A stretch of 64,000 nt of DNA from Sphaerosporella brunnea (Eukaryota; Ascomycota; Pezizomycetes; Pezizales; Pyronemataceae), in contig VXIS01000221.1 of the NCBI GenBank assembly GCA_008704415.1, positions 1 to 64,000 on the forward strand, in the 5' to 3' direction. Position numbers and translations under genes: made by a program. Each line of letters begins with the position of its first letter. Position 1 is the stretch's first letter. Positions 52,473 through 64,000 of the stretch are shown one piece after another. The notes beneath the pieces are model-generated. The model had not been told where the DNA came from and searched no databases. It was given only the letters and a program-made list of their open reading frames with translations.

Positions 52473-55400
52473 ACCATTTTACTCTGCCGAATCCTTGTAA
52501 ATTCTGCCGCTTCCCATACTCGCACCCCCGCTCTTTTTTTCACCCGGTTCACCCCCCCGTTCACCCACACCGCCGCCCGCACCCCTCCTTGCCGATCGCC
52601 AAGAAGCAAATTCAACTTTGAGTTCGCTCCGCTTCAGCCTGCAGCAACCGCCACTCCGGTATACGCCACCGTCACCAGAAAACACCACCGAAAAACGCCG
52701 CTCCAAGTGCTCAACATAGCGATAGATGCAGAACCCACGGACCTGGAAACTGCCACCGAAGCGGCCGACGCGCGCTTGTCTCTGTCATTCCACGAAACAA
52801 GTCATCAAGAATGATGTTACACGTGGTGATCCAAGCCCTGGAGGACCTTTGGCAACGATACTGAAACGCGACTGCGCTGCAGTACACACTGCTAGATTCA
52901 GACATGGTTGTGAAATTGAATAGAATTGTATTTATCCGTGTGGGGTGGCAGCGGTGGAGTGAGACGGTCTTGCCGGCTCGACCCTAACCCGCTACAGTAG
53001 AGTCTTCATATATGAATACGGTCGGGACCGCTGAGGCTTATTCTTATAAAGCGAAATTTCTCATAGAGGGAGTGGCCTGTCCCATACAAGGTCGGTCAGG
53101 ACCGGCCACACATAATCTTATAGGGCGGATATTCTTACATGCCGGTATTCTTTTCTAAAGGCTCCACAGTACTCCACCCACCCATCTCCGTTCATCGTCA
53201 AAGACTTCCAAAAGCACCCTATCGATCGACGAGACATTGCCGGGCCGAAATGAGCCTGTGAGTGAACATTATCGAGGCCCGGCGCGTGGCCGGAGGGTAG
53301 CGCGCATTGGCGAATCCCCGCTGGAACTGACTCTGCAGGGTGGCGGCAAACGTGCGTTGCTACGCTTGCCAACACTCTGGACAAGCCGCGATCGCGGAGT
53401 GGCACGGTCCACGGCGTTGGGCGTCGCGACAGGTGGCTCTTCAACGATCTTGCGCAAGCTTGAAGAAGCAATGCAACCCTGCGGTGGCCGCGCATGGATA
53501 CCGCATAGGTTTTGACTCGCCGATGCAGGAAGTCGGAAAAGGCACCGCTGTGGGACTTCCCGACATCACGCACAGCGACGGGCGCGTGCTGCCGTCGCAG
53601 CAACTCCGACTGCATCATAATCGCGGCGGCATGGATGGGTATTCACCGCGCCACATCGTGTTCGCAAACGCGGTGTCGCCCACAGGGGGGGGGGGGGGTG
53701 GCAACACTGTCGGTGATGCAAACCGCAGAGGCGGCGCCGCCTGGCAAGCAACCAGCGACTACCAATCCGCACGGAAACGCCGTCACGGGGTTCCGGCCTG
53801 GAGAGGCGATAATCCTGTGTGTGCTGGTGATTCTGGCAGTCGCCATCAACGTCCATCAAGCAAACAGCGCGACTGCCGCAAGCAAGGCTGGCGTCGTGGC
53901 GCATTAAGCGACGAGGCAGCGCGGCTGAAAACGAGGCGTGAAGCCGCGTCCCGAGTGATCAACGTCAGCGATGACCGTATGCTAGCCGGACGAAGAATGG
54001 AAAATGGAGCTGTGAACCGTCAAACTGTGCCGCGCGTGAGTGCACTCTTGCAGAGTGGGCGACCACCAGAGGAGATCGCCATGCGCCTGACTGCGAGCGG
54101 TGACAAACCCGCGCTTAGTCATCGGAGCAGCGCTGCAAGGCGTAGTCCTGCCAGCTCGGGTATCGGCGCGTTGCACGTGACCCCACCGAGGTGGCGCAAG
54201 TGTCAGGGCCAGAACATCAACCGCTGGACCGGTGACACCCTGAGCCAGGCTCGTGCTCTCGTGCGTCGGACTCATCGCTGGCACGCCCATCGTTGCACCC
54301 GCCGTGGCGGGATGCGCGGTAAACCTCAGCTCGGGTCGCGGCTGCTTTTTGTTTTTTGTTTCGTTTTAATCATCCTGCATTCGGCCGCTTGCGGCCACGA
54401 TATCGAGGCTATATGCACAGGTCTACCCTTGAACCTCACGTGTCCACAGAGGGGTGTGACCTGACAGACGCACCAAGGAAATTCGTAGCTGGTAGCGAGA
54501 CAATAGGGAAGACAAAGCAAAAGGGAGACAAAGGGAAATACAAAAGGAAGGACATCCATTTCTAACCATTCATTCTTGTGGCTTCACTGGCCACTTGCCC
54601 ACTTGCGTGCTACCCAAAAAGCCAAGGACGGCCTCAGTGCACCTTGCATCTGCCAGAATTCTGGGTACAGGAGTGGAGGTCTTCTTCCAACCCTCCTTGT
54701 CATCCTCCCTGTCACTCAGGTCGCGGCTGAGGGCCCTGCCTCTATTTCCGCCCCAGAACATCAGCGTGTCGACCTGCGCTGCGGGCTTTCACGGACCCGC
54801 CACCGCGTGACTACCGCAGCGGGCTCGCTACGGGCCGCGGTGTGTCGCATATCGCCGTGCACACGCACGCCGGCGGACGGTGTGGATGTTTTGGCCCGCA
54901 GGGAACCGCCGGCGTGGGGGCAGCGAGGCAGTGGCGCGGTTGCGAGCAGTTCCGCGGTTTCAGCCCCACCGCCTGCTGAAATCTCGCCGCTTCCTGTGCC
55001 TGCTGTCGCGCATCAATCATTGTCTGTATTCGACCGTGAACGAAGATGACAGTTTCTCTTCCCGTCCCTTTTGCCTACCCTGCGCCTCGTCGATGCGATG
55101 TGATCCCGCCGCACTACCACCAAGCAAATGTGCAACACCGAGAACAGAAGAAAGAAACGGGCGCGAAACAGCTCTCAAAAGTTGTGCCGACCATGGCCCA
55201 GGTCACCGCAACCCTTCTGATCCCCCTCCTAGACTCGAACGATGACCTTGCCACGTAGTCGTCAAACACGGCTTGCCCAGCCTCCGGATCATGCAGAGTC
55301 TGACAGTGGGAGTGCCTCGGGACACATTGTCGGATGGAATGGATACCGACGGGATGACAGCATATCACTCCTCCACTCGCTCGCTTTCTCTCGTCCTGAT

Positions 55401-55495
55401 CCATCCATGCCTAGAAAGCCGGTTTCCAACAGATTGGAAAGACCCCTGCGATGCGCCCGCCTTCAGCGATGATCGTGTACGCCTGGGTTTCATCG
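52473..55495. other. No gene supported despite a long open frame
   Basis: A plus-strand frame of 374 codons (53340-54464) is the second longest in the window. It crosses a run of G residues near 53688, is overlapped by open frames on both strands, and has Arg/Ser/Ala-rich composition without a domain; it is probably fortuitous in GC-rich DNA. The minus strand opposite (53118-53618) has a more protein-like start region but was not identified either. Confidence 0.35.
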
Positions 55496-56060
55496 ACCCA
55501 CCTGCATCAGAAGCATTGAAACGATTGATGAGGAAGACAAGTGACAGAAGGCGCCGCAGACACGGGGCTCTAAGTGACTCGGGCTGGTCCAATATGCCCC
55601 AAGTGCGCTTCCCGAGCATTGTTGCTTGCGAGGACCCAGGAAGGGTGCCTATTCTTTCCAACTCCGGAGGGAATGTGTTCGGGAACACATGGGAGGTTTG
55701 AAAACGATACCGAGAAGATTGGCAAGGCCCCTTTGCTGTGAGCGACGTCAGCAATGTTCACCTGCAGATTTGGATCTTCGACGCACCCGGATGTGTGCCA
55801 TTGACACGATTGACGAGGAGGACAAGTACCGAAAAGGCGCCTCGGACTCACAACTCCGAGGGAGGCTTGCTATGCGTTGACGCCGCGGGGGATATGTGCT
55901 TCGCGAGACGTAGTCTATACAGAATGACACCGAGATGATCAGCAACCGCGCGTCTCAGGGGATGATAGCGGCGGCACACAAGGATCATCGACTAACCCGA
56001 ATCCGTGCCATTGGCACGATTGACGAGGCAAGAAAGACGTCACGGAGAAACAGGTCCAAC
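55496..56060 (-). repeat. Diverged tandem array, three units about 200-290 bp apart
   Basis: The phrase GATTGA-GAGG-AGACAAG-G recurs near 55518, 55805 and 56015, each preceded by a CATTG-cAC-like stretch. The first two are followed by GGCGCC-C-GACTC. On the minus strand the units read LSSSSIVSM and QQRGLANLLGIVF / HRRGLSNLLETGF. This looks like repeated decayed exons, comparable with the family-Y array downstream, but sequence relation to family Y was not established. Confidence 0.5.
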
Positions 56061-56476
56061 CGATGCTGGTCGCGATCGGCGGCCAGCAAGCCAACTCAGC
56101 CCGGCCCACAAGGCACGTCTTGGGCCGGGCTCTGGGGGGGCATTGGTGTTTGAGGAGGCGATGTGCGAACTTCCTGTTCCTTGCCGAGGGGATGGAAATG
56201 ACCACATGTGGTCAAGGAAGAAACGATAGTGTCAGTGTTCCAATCGTCCAGCCCGCCGGTCAGGCTGCTTCGCCTGCAGCTGACGTCGGGCTGACTGGCG
56301 GGCTTGCAGCGGATGCAGGGATCATGCGCTACGCGGACTGGTGGCGGTGCATTTTGGTAGCCCACCCGCGTAGCAGCGCTTTTTGAACCGGCGATTGGAA
56401 ACCGCCAATGGGCTGTCAAAGCCCGAGGTACCGAGGCAATGGGCGCACATTCTCGGTGCCGGCCCGATTTTGACCG
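56061..56476. other. No gene supported
   Basis: Spacer between two repeats. No motif was recognised. Confidence 0.4.
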
Positions 56477-56615
56477 CGAGAGAGAGAGAGACCTCATATA
56501 TCTTCTCGACGGTCTCATCGTCGGTGGAGAGAGAGAGAGAGACCTCATATATCTCCTCGATGGTCTCATCGTGGGTGGAGAGAGAGAGAGAGACCACTCC
56601 TCGATGGTCTCATCG
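56477..56615 (+). repeat. 51-bp minisatellite with (GA)n, two and a half units
   Basis: Each unit is a GAGAGAGAGAGA run, then CCTCATATATCT, then CTCGATGGTCTCATCG and TGGTG. The unit is 17 codons, and one frame reads RERERDLIYLLDGLIVGG twice without a stop. The third unit lacks the ATATAT part. Confidence 0.85.
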
Positions 56616-57216
56616 TTAGTGCAAGTCTGCGGTTTTGGGGTTGCCGCTCGAGATGCCTTTCGTCATGAAGAGGATGCGTGGAGGAGGTATATGGCGTGCT
56701 TGCGGTTGCAGCCTCCGGTTTTGGTGGCATATCTTGCGATGCCTTCCTGGGGCGATAGCTCCCCAGTTGTGAAGCGGCACAAGACAGTCGGTGACGCGGA
56801 TTGCGTCATGAATAGGAAACTCAAACTCAGGGTGGCGGTGGTTTCAGGCCGGGGAAATAACCTCCTGGGTCTGCAAGGCTCCACTTCCCAGCCACTGGGA
56901 AGCAGAAACTGCGCCACAGAGATCCTTGAGGGACTCACGTTAACGGCGCGCAGCCCGAGTGATAATTCTCAGCAGCTGCTCCAGCTATCATTTTTTCCTC
57001 CTACCTCCTCGGCACATGCGAACTGCTTGCCCTAACAGGCCCTCAAAGACCGAAATACCGATTCCGGGCATATGCCCGGTCAGCCCTGCGCAATCTTCTC
57101 AGGGCTCTCTGGCCACCGTGTATGGGCTGAGGGCTGATCATTGTTGTGTCAGCCACCTAAGCTGAAAGATTTTCTTGGTGGATCGCACTCCACAGGCGAT
57201 GTATGCCTTCACCCCG
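56616..57216. other. No gene supported
   Basis: Frames are open on both strands (plus 56439-57035, minus 56663-56938) but they contradict each other and have no motif. Confidence 0.35.
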
Positions 57217-59160
57217 GCACAGGCTCTGAAATGCCCAGAGGGGGCCATCCCCCTCGACTTAGACCCAGAATCCCAGACAGACCGCATCGGTGAGCTCTAA
57301 GGCTTCATCGCGGCCGGAAAATCTAAGCTCAAGAGGAGAGACATGGTCAGCAACGGCATATCAAGAGGTTCTCGTGCGACCAACCTTTCCGGGCTGAATC
57401 CCTTTGGGATAATGCTGCGCGGCAGCTCCAGCTGGTATCGATGGGTGCCGCATTGCCGCAACATGGACGAGCCATGACCAGTGTGGTAACCATTCGACCC
57501 AAAAGTCCGCGATGCTGGCACGGTGTGCCTTCAGCACGGCCGGAAAACCTAAGCTCACGAGGAGAGCCATAGTCAGCAACGGCATATCAAGACGTTCTTG
57601 TGCGACTCACCTTTCCGGTCTGAATCCCTATCGGATAATGCCCAGAGCGGGCCACCCCCCCTCGACGTAGACGCAGAAACCCCAACAGACCCCATCCGAG
57701 AACTCCAAGGCCTCATCGCGGCCGGAAAACCTAAGCTGAGGAGAAGAGACTTAGTCAGCAAAGGCATATCAAGGGGTCCTCGTGCGACTCACCTTTCCGG
57801 CCTGAATAGCTATGGGATAATGCTGAGCAGCAGCTCCAGCCGGTATCGATGGATGGTGCATCGCCGCAACACGGGTCAGCCACGACGAGTGTGGTAATCA
57901 CTGGACCCAAAAGTCCGCGATGCTGGCACGGTGCACGTGCCATCAGACAATATTGTCGGCCAGGGTCGGTATGCTCTGTTGAACGCAGTGCATCGTTCAG
58001 TTTTGCAAGAGCAGCTGTATCGTTCCATCGTTGTTGAAGCTCTTGAGATAGGTCCGCAAGGTACATTGCTGGTTTCTCGGCTGACTTTCATCGGCCGTCC
58101 CTACTCGCTGGGAATAGTTCCCCGCGAACAGGCCGATGATGCTGGGGCGGCCGACGGCCGACTCCGTGAGTGGACTAGCACACCGCGCCCGAATCAAGTC
58201 CAGACACAAACGTTGGCCGCACCCGTGAGTGGGCTAGCACACCGCACCCGAATGAAGTCCAGACACAAACGGTGGCCGCACCCCTGTATTGGTGCGGCCG
58301 CCGTGCCCACTTCTCGGCTATGAGGCCATACCCCAAAGAGTTGCGGAACAAGCGATGGCCCCGGCCATCTGTAGGCTAGGCATTCACGCCAGTAACCACT
58401 CACCGGTCGGACACTGAGCGCCAGACACTTGGATAGGAGTAGCTCGTCTATATCGTCGGTCTCCAGTCATCGTATGGTGACCACCTTGTGGATGGTGCCG
58501 CCTCCAGGCCTGGAATTCTTCCGTCGGTGGGCTGTGAGCCGTGTGCGGCGAACCAACTTTACTTAGGCTGGGAGCAGATCCAAAGTCAGCAACGGCACTT
58601 TAATACGTTGGTGAGCGGCTGACATTCACCGCCTGAATCCCACGGGGATTATTCCCCACTGCAGCTCGGGCTGGCATTGATTGGGGCTTCATCGTCGCAA
58701 AGGTGGACTGCCTGGACAACTCAACTCCGTGTTTGGCGACCACACGACCGCGATATTGTCCTGATGTAAGTGTCCCCAGGTAATGTGCCCGGCCAGTGGT
58801 GGTATGCACGGTTGAACCCAGAACATCAAACAGCGCTGCAGGAGGAGCTCTGTGGTCTTCAAGTTGTCGCAGCTCTTAAGCTATGTCAGCAATGAGATAT
58901 GAAAAGATTTTCGAGTGACTTACGTCGGCAACCTGAATACAGTGGGGATGCTGTTGCCAAGAATGGAAGCAGATACAAACGTATTGATGCGGTTTTCTTC
59001 TCGTATCTGAGTAATGTCCGTGGATTGTGAAGGCGTCCCAGCCACCGCAAAGTCGCCATGACGACCACAAGGACAAAAGGAGGAGCATTATGGTCTCCTC
59101 GTTGGGGGAGCCTTTAGCCTATGTCAGCAGTGGAATATTAACAAATGGTCGTGTCACTCA
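57217..59160 (-). pseudogene. Family Y: tandem array of decayed repeated exons with conserved splice sites
   Basis: Read on the minus strand, a block ending in the motif AAM-HPSIPAGAAAQHYP--IQ-GK recurs, each time followed by an intron donor. Copy A (from 57385) reads VAAMRHPSIPAGAAAQHYPK, donor GTTGGT. Copy B (from 57611) keeps only HYPIGIQTGK, donor GTGAGT. Copy C (from 57793) reads VAAMHHPSIPAGAAAQHYPI, donor GTGAGT. Copy D (near 58630) reads FATMKPQSMPARAAVGNNPR. Copy E (from 58924) reads HSWQQHPHCIQVAD, donor GTAAGT. Introns are about 45-65 bp with the branch motif TGCTGAC and, in copy C, a clean CTCCTCAG acceptor. A sixth donor at 59157 abuts a hAT-1 end. Upstream blocks such as LQQRWNDTAALAKLNDALRS also have partners. 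No domain recognised. Frameshifts in several copies show decay. Confidence 0.55.
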
Positions 59161-59164
59161 CCTT

Positions 59165-59300
59165 CAGGGCTGTCAATGGTCCGGCCGGCCGCCAGGTCAA
59201 ACCGGTCCCCACGCAGTGGGTCAGGTCGCGGCGGTAATGTGGCAGGCCCGACAGGTTCGGGCCAGCATGACAAAAGCTGGATATCTGATAGGTGCATGTG
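59165..59300 (-). mobile_element. Terminal fragment of hAT-1, inverted, next to a splice donor
   Basis: CAGGGCTGTCAATGGTCCGG, CGCCAGGTCAAACCGGTCCC and GGTTCGGGCCAGCATGACAA follow the complement of the right 135 bp of the copy at 11404. The other end is missing. It starts three bases from the GTGAGT donor (minus strand) of the last family-Y unit. Confidence 0.75.
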
Positions 59301-60964
59301 AGGTGATGGACTGATATCCATGCGGTTCGCATCGCGTATGTCACCAGTTTCCGTGGCAGCGCGAAACCAAGGGAATTTCATGCGTTGCAGTGAGGGTTGA
59401 GGTTCGATCGTCGCTGCGGATCCTGATGTTTCCGCTGCAATGTAGACTCCAGAAGTTGTTGTGTACACGTACCATGAAGATCAGGCTGCGCGATTTCTTG
59501 CGCGGTCGTCTGAGTTAGCATGCAGTCTATGCTGGCTGCGGGGTGCAAGGAAGAGGAGGTACCAGCGCAGCTTTATACACCGAGAGGTGGTGGCAGGCGC
59601 GGTAGTGCAGGTCCAGGTCAGTTCGGGTTCAGCTTGTCGGTGGTGGGGCAGTGGCAGCAGTGGCAAAGCCCTAGTTAGCATGAGAGGGTGGCAAACAAGG
59701 AGAGGCGGATGTGTGTGCTTGGATGAAGAGGGCTGATCGCCTGGAATTCTGAAATACCCGTGCAGCATGCCGCAAAATCCGCGGAAATACGGACTGACAC
59801 GGAAACAAGATTATTTGGGAAATTTAAAGGGCTCACAATATCCAGCTTCCTGGAGTTGCCACGGTGACCGTGATGAGCACAGCCCGCAGTACCTACCGAA
59901 ATCAGAGTGGAGCTGCTGTCTGGGCAATCGTGCCGTTAGCTATTTGCTAGCAACGGCTCGCACATCGTGGTCTCAACGTCGGCTCTGCGTTGGTAACAAC
60001 GTTCCATCGGCCGCAGTGGGAGTTTTTCCTTTGCTGTTGACCCTGGTATTCCGCTGTCGTTACGGAAGGTTGATCCGTTCGGCGGATAAATAGCGACAGA
60101 AAGGTTTTCAGTGTCCAAGCAAGATACACCAACGCGAATGCTGACATCTTGTACGCTGGATCTGCGCGTTTCTTTGACGATCCAGCTCCACGGCGTGTGA
60201 CGTCTATAAAACTCCTCCCCATTGTTCGCCCCTGCAGCGTGATAGATACGCTCAATGCTGGTCGCGATGTTGACGCAGGCACATGCCATTGTCGTCTGGT
60301 GAGCAGTCGCCGGTGCAGCTACTCCGGCTGTCTGCAGGCGCAAGCAAGCATGGCCAGCTGTGCAGCGTGCTATCCACCGCTGTGGTCATCAACCCGGTGT
60401 CGTGGACTTGTTCGCGTGCGGGGTCGGAAGTTCGGTGGTATGGTGCAGGCAGGTGTGGTGGGCTCTAAGGCAGTCTCGGTGGTTGGAAAATAAATGGAGG
60501 TGATCGAGTGCATTTGCAGAAAGAAGGCTGATCTGCAGGAATTTAAAAATATCCGTACAACATGCCGTGAAAAGCGGGGAAGCACCGGACGTAATTATAA
60601 CAAGATGGGTGGGGAAATTTGTAGGTGCCAAAATATTCACTCCCCACGTCTTGCCACTCTGATCGCCACAGGCACACCGTTTGGGACTTGCCCCAATCCA
60701 GCGTCCTGTCCACAAGAGAGCAACCATGCCATCTGTTATTTGTCGACAATGGCTCCCATTTCGGTGGGTCAACTTCATCCACCCCTTGATCTACACATTC
60801 CATCCGCCTATGCCGGCTGCGTGGACCGTGATTGTTTGCACCGGTGAGCGGTTCCCGCCCTTGGACCCTGCTGGTCCGCTTTGCACGACATTACGGAAGA
60901 CACTGCTTCTTTCGGGACGCTCATGTTTTTACTCGACGATTTTTCAAGTATGCGGATGCCCAGA
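59301..60964. other. Unassigned; possible diverged duplication
   Basis: Two stretches share ordered short matches: AATTCTGAAATACCCGTGCAGCATGCCG-AAAA (59752) with AATTTAAAAATATCCGTACAACATGCCGTGAAAA (60540), then CGTGCCGTTAGCTATTTGCTAGCAACGGCTC (59930) with CATGCCATCTGTTATTTGTCGACAATGGCTC (60724). This suggests an old tandem duplication of about 790 bp. No coding frame is supported. Confidence 0.4.
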
Positions 60965-60975
60965 AACCCTAACCC
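60965..60975. repeat. Short telomere-like motif AACCCTAACCC
   Basis: Fewer than two units of CCCTAA. Listed because it adds to the series of telomere-like sites, but a chance match is possible. Confidence 0.45.
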
Positions 60976-63900
60976 AGGCCGGCGCTGAGAGGGAACTGGG
61001 AAGGTCCACCCGAACGAGCTTCCCAGAGCTTCCCTGAGGTCGCGGAGGGGCTCACAAAAACAAGGGCCTTTAGTAGTGTGCTGCAGGTGTATTATGTGGA
61101 AGAACGGAGAGACCTCGTGCGGGCGCTCTCGTTGAAAAGGATGTTCTGTAACCCCTGGGTCTGGGTTAGCATCCGGGCACTTAAAAAATGGTCGAGTAGC
61201 ATCGCAGTGTTCAGTTGCGGCGATCTACGGATCGCCACTCCTGCACATTGGCAGCAGCAGCGGCATGTTGTCCGAGCAAGTCATCCGTTTATGAATTTAC
61301 CGGCTGCACGGTTCACCGGGTGCAACGTCCAGCGTAGCCCCAACATGTGTTTGGACCCTGATCATGACGGATCTGCCCGAGGAACCTACTGAAAAATTGC
61401 ACTTCCTGCATACCTGGGTACATATACGTTATCCTGTTAATATACAAAGAACATAAACATGGAAAGGCGCTTCTCAGCCGGAGCTGTGGATGTTAGACTC
61501 CGTGGTTGCCGCTACAATGACAAGGCTAGTCATTCTCAAAGCATAGTGCACCCAACGCCTGGCCGATTATGATGTGCTAGTCAGGAGGTCATGTTGCAGT
61601 TGGAGGCAGGCGCGATCGGTGGGTTTCCAGGTGTGACGCTCGGTTGAATGTGGGAGGTATTGCGCCGCCATTGACGGGTCACGGGCCATAGAATGACAGC
61701 GGCGGGCTATCTACGAGGTCGGTGCAAGGGCATAAGATACGCTGACTTATGCTTGACTGGAGCGAAAGCAAACAACGTTTTACAACCAAGGTACACCTCT
61801 CTCCCACTTCTATCGGGCCTCTCAACAATGGCGTTCCGTCGATGTAGACGTTGACTTGTTTTCTGTACATGTCCATACTACCCTCGGCGCAGTTATCCAG
61901 AGCAGTTCCCGCACACGTCTGGAGCTCGCAGTCAACTGGGACAGGTGATTCGACCATCAATCATGCGCTCCGGGTGGAAGGATATGCTTCCTTCCATCAA
62001 AACCAGCATTCTAGGATTTCTCTCTGTCCCGAGTTCCTTTTCGACGAAGTGGGTGCATTGTAGCATGCAGGTCTCACATTTCGCGGTCCGTTGAACCAGC
62101 GTGCGGCCTCGACAGCGATGCCTATGGCATTCAGGCCCGGGAGTGAGCGGCGTACTTTGTGAGCCGGATGATAAGTCGGTGGGCGGATCTCCATCTCTTG
62201 CTTCATTTGGTCGCGTGGTCCGATTGCAGGTGTTACCGGTCATATACCCAACCTGCCCGGTGTCCGAGAGCACCCCCACGGTCATCAGCCGCAGGTTCCG
62301 TGTGCACTTCCCCGGCTTTGCTCTCAATATGGCCTTGCTGTGCTTAAGATCACATGGGGCAGATGACGTGAAAGATAGGGCTGTGACAAGCCAACAAGCA
62401 AGATGCTGAAGGTGCGCCTTTGCTAGATCTTCGTCGCGTGCATCGACGGGCTGTCGACGTCTGACGGCCATCGCGGTCTGAGGCCCGAGTCCCATCGTTG
62501 TTTGAATCTGTCTTTGATCTTCCGTTCGGAGACGCTGCAGCCATCGCGGGGTCCTGGAGCATTCTTTACAGCACCCTGGCGTCCCGGTGTGGTTCTGTCC
62601 ATTCTGCATTCACCTTAGTTCAACGACTACCTCACCCCTTTCAGCAATTCTCCCTCGCCGTATAAAGCTATCATCACAGCATGTGACCTTGCTTGGACCG
62701 CTGAACTTCCCGAGGGAATCGTACAACAATTTCAGGTTTGTTCCTCACGAAGGATGAAAGCAAGATACCACCATCGGGGGCATTGACAGTGGTGTCCCGC
62801 CGGTCTTTGAAACAAGTCGCGATTCAGCTGCGTGAAACAGGGCGACGCAAATGGACGCGTAGAGACGACACACACTGCTGATGAAGCGCTTGAGAAGCCG
62901 TGTGGCCGACAACGCGAACAAAGCAACGTGAGATGGCCAAACGCCAGTCCATTGTGGGCTGTCCAAAGCCTCAGTCATGGGGCGTGTGAGAAAACGTCGT
63001 AGCTGGCTATTCATTTTAAAAGCCCCTACAGCACCCTACCGTTGTGCTCAGTTCAAACGTCCAGACGAGACCCATCTGTCACTCTTGCGTACCAGCTTTT
63101 TGCTAGGAAAAATCGATCGAGAGACGGGAATGCAAACTACAAAGTTTCCAGGTAAGAAACTGTAAACCCGCTCCACTGCACTGTGCGTGCAAACACTCTG
63201 GCATAATCGGAAGCATATCTAGGGCCGTAGATGGCTGTTCTCTGTAGAATATCTTCGCCCTTCCACGCTTGTGTTTGCGCTCTAGGGCTGCGATGGCTAA
63301 GAGCATGTTACGACGACACCAAACTGAGCGCATCGCCGACCAATATAATCCGGAATGGTATTTGTTCTACCGCTGCTCACTGCTCACGCTGCCGTGCTTT
63401 TACATTGATGAAGTGTTTCGAAGCGTTGTCCTTTTTTGATTTCCTTTCCGTCAGGTACTTCTGCCAGAGGAGCTTGAGTCTCTCCTCACAAGGAGCCTTT
63501 ATCAGAACTGACCACAGCATTTGGATGAACGGACGGTAAGGCTCTGGGGAACAAGGTTGGACATGCAATGCGGTACAAGCATTCCAGGGTAGTGATTATT
63601 GTCATTGAATATAACTCTGTAAATTGTGATCAACACAGAAAAGTGTGGCATTCCTCTAATATACCTGAACAGGTGTAATCAGGAAGACGTTTACCGAACC
63701 ATACAAAGCTCACCAAACTGCCTTCATGTCAATTCAAAAGCAACATGCCACTGTGAATTTCCTCTGGCCACCACCTTCTACCTTCTGATGATGAGTAAGG
63801 CTTTCCCATTCCACCGCACGCGTTACGATACTTTGTTGCAACATCCTAGATATATCCCACAATGCAGGTAGGCATTTCGCAAACCCCTCCATCTGGTCGC

Positions 63901-64000
63901 ACAGCAGTCATAACTGGTGACGTATAGAGCCCTCGCAACCAGACAACCTTGAAAGAGGTTGCGCACCGGAACCCGGTCGTACCACCACATCTTGGACCGC
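60976..64000. other. No gene supported; one candidate exon
   Basis: Minus-strand frame 61932-62609 (225 codons, with CETCMLQCTHFVEKELG) and others are open but unidentified. The only stretch with both coding look and splice-like borders is 62619-62735 (separate entry). No repeat or element was recognised up to the window end. Confidence 0.35.
62619..62735 (+). other. Candidate isolated exon of 39 codons
   Basis: Bounded by an acceptor-like TTCACCTTAG and a donor-like GTTTGT, the plus strand reads FNDYLTPFSNSPSPYKAIIT, then ACDLAWTAELPEGIVQQFQ. It is phase 0 at both ends. Composition is strongly protein-like. No flanking exon could be found with confidence, so it may be a remnant of a lost gene. 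Confidence 0.3.

Noticed and set aside
53340..54464. A 374-codon plus-strand open frame
   Set aside because: It crosses a poly-G run, has Arg/Ser/Ala-rich composition typical of GC-rich non-coding DNA, is overlapped by other open frames on both strands and has no domain or second copy.
57217..58323. Plus-strand reading of the family-Y array (for example VPSDNIVGQGRYALLN)
   Set aside because: Conserved donors GTGAGT/GTAAGT, TGCTGAC branch motifs and CAG acceptors are all on the minus strand, so the minus strand was preferred.
1..64000. CRISPR arrays, operons, ribosome-binding sites, attachment sites
   Set aside because: The window is from a eukaryote (introns, TTAGGG motifs, eukaryotic transposons); no array of regular spacers was seen and bacterial signals are not expected.

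Overview
The window looks like a repeat-rich, probably subtelomeric or chromosome-end-derived segment from a filamentous fungus, most likely an agaricomycete basidiomycete. The genus cannot be fixed from the sequence. Evidence: spliceosomal introns of 48-59 bp with GTAAGT-like donors and CTAAC/CTGAC branch points; vertebrate-type TTAGGG telomeric motifs at seven or more interstitial places; a Penelope-like reverse transcriptase without an endonuclease domain beside a telomeric tract; and hAT, Mutator-like, piggyBac, Tad-like LINE, copia and gypsy remnants. Only one protein gene looks fully intact (an HNH-nuclease gene at 19.4-21.5 kb). One F-box-like gene at 40.1-40.8 kb may be intact. Almost everything else that is recognisable is mobile DNA or decayed coding sequence.

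Layout. 0-1 kb: 3' part of a Penelope-like element ending at telomere-like DNA. 1.7-4 kb: first copy of a two-copy decayed family (Z) and a long decayed minus-strand frame. 4.1-6.05 kb: three hAT-type elements nested inside one another, bounded by 8-bp target duplications (exact for the two inner ones, degenerate for the outer). 6-12 kb: LINE, hAT and family-Z relics and a third copy of the same hAT family. 12.4-15.7 kb: a transposase DNA-binding-domain relic, a 609-bp Mutator-like MITE with a 9-bp duplication, a gag-like relic and a hAT-2 MITE. 16.8-17.9 kb: a hAT element that keeps the spliced 3' exons of its transposase. 18.3-21.5 kb: a possible small gene and the HNH gene. 23.8-24.7 kb: piggyBac pseudogene. 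25.4-28 kb: two copies of an unrecognised repeated gene family (X). 30.2-32.6 kb: LINE and copia relics. 33-35.7 kb: minisatellites and a kinase fragment. 38.8-39.6 kb: minisatellites. 40.1-40.8 kb: F-box-like gene. 44.6-45.7 kb: gypsy-type LTR and gag pseudogene. 45.9-50.8 kb: two more family-X copies, one split by a hAT-2 MITE. 52.2 kb: inverted partner of the 33.6-kb periodic repeat. 55.5-59.2 kb: arrays of repeated, decayed exons (family Y). 59.2-64 kb: little that can be supported.

The parts fit one picture: a region that accumulates telomere-associated retroelements and non-autonomous DNA transposons. Its multicopy genes (X, Y, Z) decay by frameshift and by premature stops; most of these stops can be derived by C-to-T (or G-to-A) change from CAG, CGA or TGG codons. 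All family identifications are from motif recognition by eye. No database search was run.
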